DNA from: Mauremys mutica
Lineage: Eukaryota > Chordata > Testudines > Geoemydidae
Direction: 5' to 3'
Assembly: GCF_020497125.1 (NCBI RefSeq)
Contig: NC_059077.1
Location: 32,749,340-32,813,339, forward strand
Length of the DNA stretch: 64,000 nucleotides
Shown here: one piece after another, positions 1 through 9,790 of the stretch
Layout: each line of letters begins with the position of its first letter
Position numbering within the stretch: position 1 is the first letter of the stretch
Position numbers and translations under genes: made by a program
The notes under the pieces: model-generated
Databases searched by the model: none
What the model saw: the letters and a program-made list of their open reading frames with translations, nothing else
What the model was told of the DNA's origin: nothing

Positions 1-2131
1 TAGGGAAGCAGTGAGAAAGGCAAAACGACGGGTGGAGATGGACTTAGCGAAGGGGATTAAAACCAATAGCAAAAGGTTTTTTAGCCATATAAATAGGAAG
101 AAAACCAAGAAAGAAGAAGTGGGACCGCTTAAAACTTTGAACGGAGTGGAGATTAGGGATAATCTTGGAATGGCACAATATCTGAACGAATATTTTGCCT
201 CGGTCTTCAATGAGGCTAATGAAGGGCTAAGGAATAGTGATACAGGGACCGATGGGAATGAGGATATGGGGGTAGACATTATGGTATCGGAGGTGAAAGC
301 CAAACTTGAACAGCTTAACGGAAGTAAATCGGGGGGCCCGGATAATCTTCATCCTAGAATATTAAGGGAACTAGCGAGTGATATTGCTAGCCCGTTAGCG
401 ATGATTTTTAATAAATCTCTAAATTCAGGGATTGTACCGTTGGACTGGAGATTAGCTAATGTAGTTCCTATATTCAAGAAGGGGAAAAAAAGTGACCCGG
501 GTAACTACAGGCCTGTTAGTTTAACATCTGTAGTATGCAAAGTCATGGAAAAAATTTTAAAAGAGAGAGTGGTTACGGAGCAGGAGGCCGATGGCAACTG
601 GGATAGTTTACAGCATGGATTTACGAAAGGTAGATCGTGCCAAACCAACCTGATCTCCTTCTTTGAGAAAGTAACAGATTTTTTAGACAAGGGAAATGCA
701 GTGGATCTAATATATCTAGATTTCAGTAAGGCGTTTGATACGGTACCGCATGAGGAATTACTGGTTAAATTGGAAAGGATGGGGATTGAAATGAAAATCC
801 AGAGGTGGATAAGGAGCTGGTTAAAGGGGAGACTGCAGAGGGTAGTATTGAAGGGGGAACTGTCAGGTTGGAGGGGGGTCACTAGTGGAGTTCCTCAAGG
901 TTCGGTTTTGGGTCCAATTTTATTCAATCTATTTATTGCTGACCTGGGAACCAAGAGTAGGAGTGGGCTGATAAAGTTTGCGGACGACACCAAGTTGGGA
1001 GGTATTGCCAATTCGGAAAAGGATCGGGATATCCTCCAGGGAGATTTGGATGACCTTGTAAGCTGGAGTATTAGTAACAGGATGAAATTCAATAGTGAGA
1101 AGTGTAAGGTTATGCATTTAGGGATGACTAACAAGAATTTTAGTTATAAGCTAGGGACGCACCAGTTGCAAGTAACGGAGGAGGAGAAGGACCTAGGAGT
1201 CCTGGTTGATCGTAGGATGACCATGAGCAGGCAATGTGATGTGGCCGTTAAGAAAGCAAATGCGGTATTGGGATGCATTAGGCGAGGTATTTCTAGTAGG
1301 GATAAGGAAGTGCTAGTCCCGTTATATAAGGCGTTGGTGAGACCTCATTTGGAGTATTGTGTGCAGTTTTGGTCTCCCATGTTTAAGAAGGATGAATTCA
1401 AACTGGAACAGGTACAAAGAAGGGCCACTAGAATGGTCCGAGGAATGGAAGGCCTGTCATATGAAAGGAGACTTGAGGAGCTCGGTTTGTTTTCCTTAAC
1501 CAAAAGAAGGATAAGAGGAGATATGATTACACTCTTTAAATATATCAGAGGGATAAATACCAGGGAAGGAGAGGAATTATTTCAGCTCAGTGCTAATGTG
1601 GACACGAGGACAAACGGATATAAATTGTCAGTTAGGAAATTTAGGCTAGAAATTAGACGAAGGTTTCTAACTATCAGGGGAGTGCAATACTGGAACAGCC
1701 TACCGAGGGAAACAGTGGGGGCGAAGGACCTCCATGACTTTAAGACTAAGCTAGATAAGTTTATGGAGGAGATGGTATGATAGGATACCGGGCTTAGTCA
1801 ATAGGTTAATTAAGTGCCACACTGGTAAATAGTACAATGGGTCAATGATATGTTATTCTTAACCTTTTTCCAGAGGGTCTGGCTGAAGAGTCTTGCCCGC
1901 ATGCTCGGGGTTCAGCTGACCGCCATATTTGGGGTCGGGAAGGAATTTTCCTCCAGGGTAGATTGGCTGTGGCCCTGGAGGTTTTTCGCCTTCCTCCGAA
2001 GCATGGGGCAGGGGTCGCTTGCTAATGGAGTGGGGAGATCGGCTAATGTGGCCTGCATCTTGCAGGAGGTCAGACTAGATGATCATATTGGTCCCTTCTG
2101 ATCTATGATTCTATGATTCTATGATTCTATG
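1..2131 (+). mobile_element. CR1 LINE, 3' part, reading frame open to the window edge
   Basis: A non-LTR retrotransposon of the CR1 clade. One frame is open from base 2 to the stop at 1778-1780 and codes for the reverse-transcriptase half of ORF2. RT motifs in order: [15 protein letters not shown] (about 720-760), [18 protein letters not shown] (about 886-936) and the catalytic FADDTKLGG (about 979-1005). The C-terminal block [13 protein letters not shown] and the QVQRRATRMVRG stretch are typical of CR1. The 3' UTR ends in a (TTCTATGA)n tail at about 2103-2131. The frame has no internal stop or frameshift, suggesting a fairly young copy. The endonuclease half, if present, lies to the left of the window. 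Confidence 0.95.
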
Positions 2132-3824
2132 TTCTGTGCAGAATTTAGCATATTTTTGTGGTTTTGCAACCCAAACATTTCCTTCTTTTTTCAGTCACTT
2201 CAGGGCAAGATTTAAATCCAAACGGCCAGTTTTCCTTCCACATTTATAGAGAGATTTCTTGAAAACTTTTAATACATTTCATGAAAATTCCACAAAGCTG
2301 ATTGTCGGGCTCAAATCACTTGACTCTAAGCCATTTTCACTGTATTTGAGTTTCTGAATACCCTTTAACATTACCACTGGAGTCTGTAAGTGAGGTGTGA
2401 TTGTGGGAAATGCAGGGTTTGGAGCCATACTCGAGGATTCATCTTAAAGAGTTTTCTTTGTTTCTTCTTTCTTACATATGAAGTTAAGACTAAGCCAGTG
2501 CTCCTGCAAGGAGCTCTGTGCAGAACGCCAGTGGGGCCCATCTGGGCAGAGCTCATGGCAGGATTAGGTTGTAAATTTCCTCAGTTTAGATGCAGCGTAT
2601 CTGGGTTTCAAGAGTTAATAGCCCTAGACTTTTAACAGATAATTTCCTAATCAATGTGTCTGTGATAAGAACTTGATGCTGCTTAGGACGAATCTGCTTT
2701 TTCATAAACAACTCTGTTCATGATGCCCTGCTTTACCTCCTATTCTTCTCCCCAGGATTTATCCTAGCATTCCAACGTCACTGAGCAGGTTCAAACAGAT
2801 GCCATTAAAATAAAAAAATCAAACTGCCAGACAAACATTTTCTCCTCTTTCAAATATGGAATTTGCTCCCAGAAGGTGACACTTGTCTTAGTCCGAAGAC
2901 AGCAAGAGTCAGCCCTGGGTCAGTGACAACTTGTTCCATTCATAAACATGTTTGGACTTTGAAGTCCAATATCCTGCAGTCCTGCAAAAATCACTGGATA
3001 AGGGAAATTCCCTCGTGCCTAGGGGGACACACAGCACGCACTTCTAACCCTGGATGGGCCCAAATAACTGACTATAAAGGTGTGACATATATGGGTTATT
3101 TTAGGTTATTTTTAGGGACCTGTATGACTCTCTCTCAGCCCAGTACAGTTGAACTAGTAACAACTAAGACACCTGGCTTTACAGAGGGAGGAATATAATA
3201 AAATAGACACAATAAAAATTGAAAAGCTCTTTAAAGCATTCCTAAAACAGTTCTTCTGTAGCATATAAAGAGTATGGTATGGCACAGTCTATTATGAAGG
3301 ATGGGATGATCAACTTAACGCACTTGTGGTTTTTTCTCTCATGATTAATGTACCCACCCAAAGTGCATGCTGATAAAACCACAGCATTCTAATATATTCC
3401 ACGTGTGAGTTTTTTACGTCATGGAGCTGCCTGAAACCACATTGCACCCCTTTGTGTTACTTTACAGATGTATTAACAGATTGACATTGACTTGCAGTGA
3501 GACTTAGGCTTCTAAATCATTTTTAAAATGGGATTTAAGCCATCTCAATCACTTAGGCCCAGAAGGAGTTAGGTGCTAATCTAGGGGGATTAGCATCTGG
3601 GTTTTAGGCTTTGCAAAGATGAGTGGAGCAACTCCTAAATACCTTTAAAAACTGGGCCCAAGTGCCTATGCCACTTCTGGAAATGGAATTTAGACACCTT
3701 TGAAAATTTTACCCTAAGTGACTTACACAAGATGACATAGCAAGTGTGTGACAGGAATAAAACCTGGTATTCCTGACACTTAGTCCCCTGTTCCACCACT
3801 AGATAATACCATTATTAACCACCC
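2132..3824. other. Non-coding, no gene recognised
   Basis: AT-rich sequence. A segment at about 3490-3800 (ACTTACACAAGATGACATAG and similar wording) looks like a decayed MIR/L2-type repeat. The short open frames here have no recognisable similarity. Confidence 0.6.
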
Positions 3825-3912
3825 AGGGCCTGAATTGTTCTCATACCATTGACTTCATTGGAGTTACTCCTTATTTACACCGGAGTAACTGAGACCAGAA
3901 TCAGGTTCTCAG
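3825..3912. repeat. Short palindromic repeat (GACTTCAATGG family)
   Basis: Begins GGGCCTGAATTGTTCTCA and ends GAGACCAGAATCAGGTTCT, so the ends are imperfect inverted copies. The core has CCATTGACTTCATTGG. One of many related copies in the window; the family name is not known to me. Confidence 0.6.
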
Positions 3913-4683
3913 AGGCACACATGGCTGCTAGGCACCTACCTCACATTGACTTTCCATGGGAAATGGGCACCTAGCTGCCATTTATGCCTTTAAAAATTTC
4001 TCCCCAGTCACCATTGGGCCTAATGCCTAAAGATTTTGGCTATAGACACACAACAGAAGAAAGCTCAGGGTAGCACCCTGAGAAGGATGATCCTCTGACC
4101 CTCCTACCTCCCTCTACAATTTGATCCAGCAAGCTAAGTATTCACATGCGGTTGCCTAAATTGTGGATTCAAAACTATACATACGTATGTTGGGAGCTCA
4201 CACACCTATATTTTTGCAGCACCTGAGGTTATTGCAGACATAAGTAGTCATTTATGTGGGCAGTTACCAAAGTTCCATAACTTCATGTAAAACTCTAGTG
4301 GGGCAAGGCTTCTTGTTATTTTCCTGCAGTCACAACATATGTGATCAGGTTTAATAATTTCTCTCAGTCAGAATACCAAGGAGGATTACCAAAATCTGGG
4401 GGCAAGCAATTGCCCACTGCTGTCTACCTAAATGGTACCCTCCATCCCACATATTCCAGCTTCCATATTGAGGGCCCCTGAAACAAAAATCCGATATCTG
4501 AGCCTCTCGCTAGTTAAAATTAATGAAGCAGAAACCAAAGAGAGGAGGAAATCTTTCCATCCAGCTAGTCTAAAAGAACTCTTGAGAGATATTTCTGTTG
4601 CTTTGAATCATAATTAAAGTCAGTAGCAATGCAGCATTCAGCTGATCGGCATGGCTATTAGTATCCTTGCAGTACGGTACTAA
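3913..4683. other. Non-coding, no gene recognised
   Basis: AT-rich sequence. The 61-codon frame at 4432-4617 has no recognisable similarity or splice context. Confidence 0.55.
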
Positions 4684-4755
4684 GGGCCAGATCTAAAGCC
4701 CATTGAAGTCAATGGAAAGACTCCCATTGATTACAAGGGTTTGGATCAGGACCTA
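4684..4755. repeat. Short palindromic repeat, near-complete copy
   Basis: Left arm GGGCCAGATCTAAAGCCCAT with TGAAGTCAATGG; right arm CTCCCATTGATTACAAGGG and TTTGGATCAGGACCT. The arms pair with each other over about 30 bases with a few mismatches. The element is about 72 bases long and almost all hairpin. Confidence 0.7.
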
Positions 4756-5135
4756 ACTGCTGAGAATTTGAGGTGCATAGAAATAACTAGACCATCAAAA
4801 CAAATTAACATATTTCATAAACAGTAGATAAAACAAGTCATATGATAATCAAAGAATCCTCTTGGTGCCCAAGTAACATCCTATATTGTCCTTATTGCCA
4901 AGATATAGTACTAGCATTCACTGTCCCAGTATCATACCTTTCCAAGTACACTCAGTGTTTCCACAGATCTTTATACTGTCATTTTCTGGGATGCCAAATC
5001 CACCCTCTTGGAGCATTAACAGCTGAGTAAGACATTTCTACAAATATATTCAAATGAAAACATTATTGAGGAGGAATTTAGAAGTATTATGCATGACATC
5101 ATTATCTGCATTTCCATAGCCCCTTCCATCTAAGG

Positions 5136-5514
5136 CAGAGGTTCTCAACCTTTTTCTTTCTGAGCGCCCTTCCCCCCCCCCCCCCCACAACATTCAATAA
5201 AAACTCCAAAGTCCACCTGTGCCACAGTAACTGATTTTCTGCATATAAAAGCCAGGGCCAGTGTTAGGGGGTAGAAAGCAGGGCAATTGTCTGGGGCCCA
5301 ATGCCACAGGGGCCCCCACAAAGCTACATTGCTCAGACATCAGCTTCAGCCCCAGGTGGCAGGGCTCAAGAACCTGGGCTTCAGCCCCATGTGGTGGGGC
5401 TTTGGCTTTCTGCCCTGGGCCCCAGCGAGTCTAACACTGGCCCTGCTTGGAGGCCTCCCTGAAACCTGCTTGAGGCCCCCTAGAGGGCCCCGGACCCGTG
5501 GTTGAGAACCACTG
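5136..5514 (+). mobile_element. hAT-type MITE with 8-bp target duplication
   Basis: The ends are CAGAGGTTCTCAACC and GGTTGAGAACCACTG, imperfect inverted repeats. It is flanked by a perfect 8-base duplication ATCTAAGG (5128-5135 and 5515-5522), the hallmark of hAT insertion. The interior is GC-rich with a run of about 18 C at 5172-5188. The 72-codon frame at 5287-5505 belongs to this element and is not a gene. Confidence 0.9.
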
Positions 5515-5524
5515 ATCTAAGGGA

Positions 5525-5680
5525 CTCAACACACTTTACAAACACTCAGGAATTAACCTTTACACTATCCCTGTATTATCATCCCCATTTTACAGATGAG
5601 GGAACTGAGGTTCAAAGAGGTTGAGTTACCTGGCTACTGTCAGACAGTGGGGTCTATACCAAAGCGATGCGTAGAATATC
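5525..5680 (-). repeat. MIR/L2-like remnant
   Basis: Contains CCCCATTTTACAGATGAGGG and AACTGAGGTTCAAAGAGGTT, the reverse-strand wording of MIR-type SINEs. It is decayed, with no target duplication seen. Confidence 0.6.
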
Positions 5681-6659
5681 AGTCTCTAACCTCCAAACCA
5701 TGTGCCTTAATCTTAACACCATCCTCCCTCCATAGAACATCTACTTACCACCCAAAAGTTCAGATGCTTATCCAAACCTTGTCAAAACTATCTGAATCTC
5801 CTGGTGCTGAAAATCAGGGCTGCTAATCTCTTTAATGAGATTTCTGATCCTCCCTGTGTTGAGTCTCAGATATAACCAGAAAATGCTAAACATGTGATAA
5901 TAGAAAGTAAGGGGGGTGGGGAGCAAACTGTTATTGGAACTTTTTAAGTCTTCAGAAAAGACCTTTTTAGGATTATGGTCAAGATTTGGGCAAAGGCTCC
6001 TGTCAGTTTTTATTTGATCCTAACCTCTTCACCTATCCCTAACAACAACACATTTCTTCTTAATATGTGATGGTAACGAGGCCAAAACGTTTATTCATAT
6101 TGTGTTGAATACTATTATGACAGCTTCTCTGTGGGCTTTTTATGAGGTCAAAGAAATGTCAGTTTGATCTGTAATATTTTTTTTTCAGACAGATGGAAGT
6201 ATAGTTGATGCTTTCACCAACCACTCTTGATTAATAGCATGTTAGTTAAACAATGTTTATGAAATCCAATCTCTCCAAATGGACCAAACGTTACTCTTCT
6301 TCTAAATCCTATTTTAATAATTACAAGAAATGTCTCACAAACATATCACTGGGAAAATAATATTTCTTCTTTGCATGTCCCAGAGGCTGTTCTAAACCAT
6401 GCCCTCTTTCAGAGGCATTTTATTAATGATTTATATAGACAACTTGGCAAAAAGCTAATCAGATTACTTGGATTTGAATGTCTCTGAAACTAGTGCAGAC
6501 ATTTATATGGAAAACATACTATATACATGGGGAAATAGTCTTTTGGACCATAAAAGGACCACACATTCACTGGAATGTCTAGGAGACTTTCATTCTTGAT
6601 CTGCACCACCCCCTTATGCTACCAGGCAGAATGAGCACTATTTATCACATTAAATGGTC
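5681..6659. other. Non-coding, no gene recognised
   Basis: AT-rich sequence with no splice-supported exon, RNA hairpin or named repeat that I can identify. Confidence 0.55.
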
Positions 6660-6712
6660 ATTCATTACTAGGGCTCGTTTCTGTCACAGAGGTTGCAGAA
6701 GTCACAGATTCA

Positions 6713-7826
6713 AGCCTGGTCTACACTAGGCGTTTAAACCAGTTTTAGGAGCATAAAACCGATTTAACGCCACAACCGTCCACACTAGGAGGCACCATAT
6801 ATCGATTTTAATGGCTCTTTAAACCGGTTTCTGTACTCCTCCCTAACGAGAGGAGTAACGCTAGTATCAGTATTAACATATCGGATTAGGGTTAGTGTGG
6901 ACGCTGATCGACGGTATTGGCCTCCGGGAGCTATCCCACAGTGCAGCAGTGACCGCTCTGGACCGCAATCTGAACTCGGATGCAGTGCTCAGGTAGACAG
7001 GAAAAGCCCCGCGAACTTTTGAATATTTCCTGTTTGCCCAGCGTGGAGCTCCGATCAGCACGGGTGATGATGCAGTCCGAAATCAAAATAAAAAAAGAGC
7101 TCCAGCACGGACCATGCGGATGTGATCGCTGTAAGGGCAGGCAAATCCGTTCTATCAGCGCTCCGTTACAGAAGATGAAATTCAGAATCCTTTTTTAAAA
7201 ATCTCCAGACAGACGCCATAGCAGGGACTCAGCGCACTGCAGCGTGACAAGCGTAACGGAAAGCCAAAGAATCAAATGGACGCTCATGGACTGGAGGACT
7301 GAAGCTATCCCACAGTTCCTGCAGCCTCCGAAAAGTATTTGCATTCTTGGCTGAGCTCCAAATGCTTCTAGGGTCAAACACAGTGTCCGCGGTGGGTCAG
7401 GGCATAGCTTGGCAATCTACTCACCCCCCCACCCACCCCCAGAAGCGAAAGGGAAAACAATCCTCTGACTCTTTTACATGTCACCCTATCTTTACTGAAT
7501 GCTGCAGATAGACACGATGCTGCAGCCGTCAACACCAACATCCTCACTCCCCCCCTGCCATGGGTGGCTGATGGTACAAAAGGACTGGTAACCGTCCTCG
7601 TCATCAGCCTATTGGCACATGGGGCTGCGGGAACTATGGGATAGCTAGGGGATAGCTAGGGAATAGCTACCCACAGTGCAACGCTCCAGAATCCGACGCT
7701 AGCCTCGGACCACGGACGCACACCACCGAATTAATGTGTTTAGTGTGGCCGCGCGCACTCGATTTTATAAAATCTGTTTTACAAAACCGATTTATGCAAA
7801 TTCGGAATAGTCCCGTAGTGTAGACG
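6713..7826. mobile_element. Harbinger-like element (GTCTACACTA ends) inside the outer element
   Basis: The ends carry GTCTACACTA and its inverse TAGTGTAGAC. It is bracketed by TTCA on both sides (6709-6712 and 7827-7830), which fits a 3-4 base target duplication; removing it restores CACAGATTCAGTGAC of the outer element. About 7060-7200 has a broken frame (MMQSEIKIKKELQHG, then SAPLQKMKFRIL) that resembles the start of the Myb/SANT-like protein found in turtle Harbinger-type elements, an inference from memory. The copy is non-coding, with frame breaks. Confidence 0.65.
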
Positions 7827-8295
7827 TTCAGTGACTTTCTGTGACCTCCGGGACTTCTGCAGCATCCTGTGTGGCTGACCACAGGGCCACCCAAGCAGCT
7901 GGCTCCGGGGCCAGCTGCTCAGGTGGCCCCCAGGACAACCACGGCAGCCACTGCTGGAGCGGCTTGGGGGACAGCCACAGCAGCCACTGCTGGAGTGGCC
8001 TGTGGGACAGCCACAGCAGCTGCTGCTCTGGCAATCCCGGGCAGTGGTCCCTGGCTGGCTGGAGTGGTCCACTGGCCTGGGCAGCTGGTGCCGCTAGCCC
8101 TGGGCACTTCCCCCCAAGTAGCACCCTCCCAGCCATCCCCCAAGCAGCGGCCACCGTGCTCCCCCCCAAGATTTAATCACAGGTATTTTTAATATAAGTC
8201 CTGGACAGGTGATAGGCAGTGATTTTTTGTTTATTGCCCGTGACCTGTCCATGACTTTTACTAAAAATACCCATGACTTAATCATAGCCTTATTG

Positions 8296-9153
8296 CAGGG
8301 GTAGGCAACCTATGGCATGCATGCCAAACGCGGCACGCGAGCTGATTTTCAGTGGCACTCACACTGCCCGGGTCCTGGCCACCGGTCCGGGGGGCTCTGC
8401 ATTTTAATTTAATTTTAAATGAAGCTTCTTAAACATTTTAAAAACCTTATTTACTTTACATACAACAATACAGGGCCGCCCAGAGGGGGGGGCAAGTGGG
8501 GCAATTTGCCCCAGGCCCCGTGCCCAGCAGGGGCCCCCACGAGAGTTTTTCGGGGCCCCTGGAGCGGGGTCCTTCACTCGCTCCGGGGGCCCCAGAAAAC
8601 TCTCGCAGGGCCCGGGCCCCCGGAGCTTCTTCGCTCCCAGTCTTCGCTGGCGGGGGGTCCTTCCTCTCTGGGACAGAAGGACCCCCCCGCCGCCGAATTA
8701 CCGCCGAAGCGGGACCTGCCGCCGGAGTGCAGCTGGGTCTTCGGCGGTAATTCGGCGGCGGGGGGGGGCGTCCTTCCATTCCGGGACCTGCCACCAAAGT
8801 GCCCCGAAGACCCGCGGTGGGGGCTGCACTTCGGCGGCGGGTCCCGCTTCGGTGGTAATTCGGCGGCGGGGGGTCCCCGCCGTGGGTCTTTGGGGCACTT
8901 TGGCGGCGGGTCCCGGAATGGAAGGACCCCCTGCCGCTGACTTACCGCCAAAGCGGGGGCCCCCCGCCGCCGAAGACCCCGGGCCCCCAGAATCCTCTGG
9001 GCGGCCCTGCAACAATAGTTTAGTTATATATTATAGACTTCTAGAAAGAGACCTTCTAAAAATGTTAAAATGCATTACCGGCACACGAAACCTTACATTA
9101 GAGTGAATAAATGAAGACTCGGCACAGCACTGCTGAAAGGTTGCCAACCCCTG
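8296..9153. mobile_element. hAT-type MITE interrupted by a second hAT
   Basis: Ends CAGGGGTAGGCAACCT and AGGTTGCCAACCCCTG are inverted repeats. It is flanked by CCTTATTG (8288-8295) and CCTTATTC (9154-9161), an 8-base duplication with one mismatch. The same family occurs uninterrupted and in opposite orientation at 49753-50045, and comparison of the two shows exactly where the inner element entered. Confidence 0.92.
8471..9009. mobile_element. GC-rich hAT-type MITE (CAGGGCCGCCCAGAGG ends), nested
   Basis: Ends CAGGGCCGCCCAGAGG and CCTCTGGGCGGCCCTG are exact inverted repeats. It is flanked by a perfect 8-base duplication CAACAATA (8463-8470 and 9010-9017), and the uninterrupted relative at 49753-50045 has this site once. 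The interior is very GC-rich and made of alternating direct and inverted motifs around GCCGCCGAA and TTCGGCGGC. Long frames here (up to 173 codons) are by-products of the absence of stops. Confidence 0.95.
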
Positions 9154-9161
9154 CCTTATTC

Positions 9162-9424
9162 ATTACTATACCTGTAGAAAATTATTAGAGCATCTTCCCA
9201 TACATTTCTAGTCAGCACTGAGCACTGTTTTCTGTTCTTCTTTCAGTCTAATATAAAAGACACCCACACTAACTCTCCTTTCCCGTGACACCTACTAAAA
9301 ACTTGACAACAGTTTAGCTGCTCATGTACTGAGACTAGGGCCTATCATGCTGACCGATATTGTCTCATTTTCTAGTGCTCTCCCATCAGCCTGTCTGTCT
9401 CCATCTGTTTTCTCTTGCCTGAGC
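9162..9424. other. Non-coding, no gene recognised
   Basis: Includes the right flank of the nested transposon block. I recognise nothing else. Confidence 0.5.
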
Positions 9425-9541
9425 TTAGAGTATAAGCTCTCTGAGACAAGAGCTATCTTTGTGCTCTGTTTGTACAACCCTTGCTCTCCTTGTCCATGAC
9501 TGGAGCACGTAGGCACTGCGGTAATACAATAAATAATAAAT
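9425..9541 (+). repeat. L2/MIR-like 3' end
   Basis: The wording TATAAGCTCTCTGAGACAAG, then TGTTTGTACA, CATGACTGGAGCACGTAGGC and a TACAATAAATAATAA tail matches a widespread sauropsid LINE/SINE 3' end; related wording occurs near 34460-34540, 45430-45545 and 57690-57790. Exact family uncertain. Confidence 0.55.
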
Positions 9542-9567
9542 AACTTCTAGGCATCATCTTTGAAGGA

Positions 9568-9790
9568 GGCTGCGTGGTCCAGAGGATGGGCTACTGGACT
9601 AGAAGTCAAGCACTCTGGGTTCTAGTTTAAATTCTGATACTGACTTGCAGTGTGCTCTAAGCAAGTAACTTCGCCTTTCTGTGCATTAGAGCTCCATTTG
9701 TAAAGTGAGGAGCATGATGCTTACCCACCTTTGTAAAATGTTTTGAGATCTAAGGATGAAAAGTGCTATACAAGTAGTATTATTATGTCA
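9568..9790 (+). repeat. MIR-like (CORE-SINE) copy
   Basis: Reads like a MIR from the promoter region (CGTGGTCCAGAGGATGGG, CACTCTGGGTTCTAG) to the tail (GTGCTATACAAGTAGTATTA). It is old and diverged. Confidence 0.7.

Larger units (their letters stand above)
6671..9157. mobile_element. Outer DNA element hosting two nested insertions
   Basis: Flanked by the 11-base direct repeat ATTCATTACTA (6660-6670 and 9158-9168). The left end GGGCTCGTTTCTGTCACAGAGG and the inverted right end (read as AGGCTATGATTAAGTCATGG) are alike. Its own sequence is 6671-6712, then 7827-8295 (GC-rich with CTGGAGTGGCCTGTGGGACA-type sub-repeats near 7940-8030), and a few bases at 9154-9157. The rest is later insertions. 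Superfamily uncertain; the duplication is 8 to 11 bases long depending on where the ends are drawn. Confidence 0.7.

Noticed and set aside
8419..9015. Several frames of 84-173 codons on both strands
   Set aside because: They lie wholly inside the GC-rich hAT MITE with inverted ends and a target duplication; the products are low-complexity G/P/R-rich.
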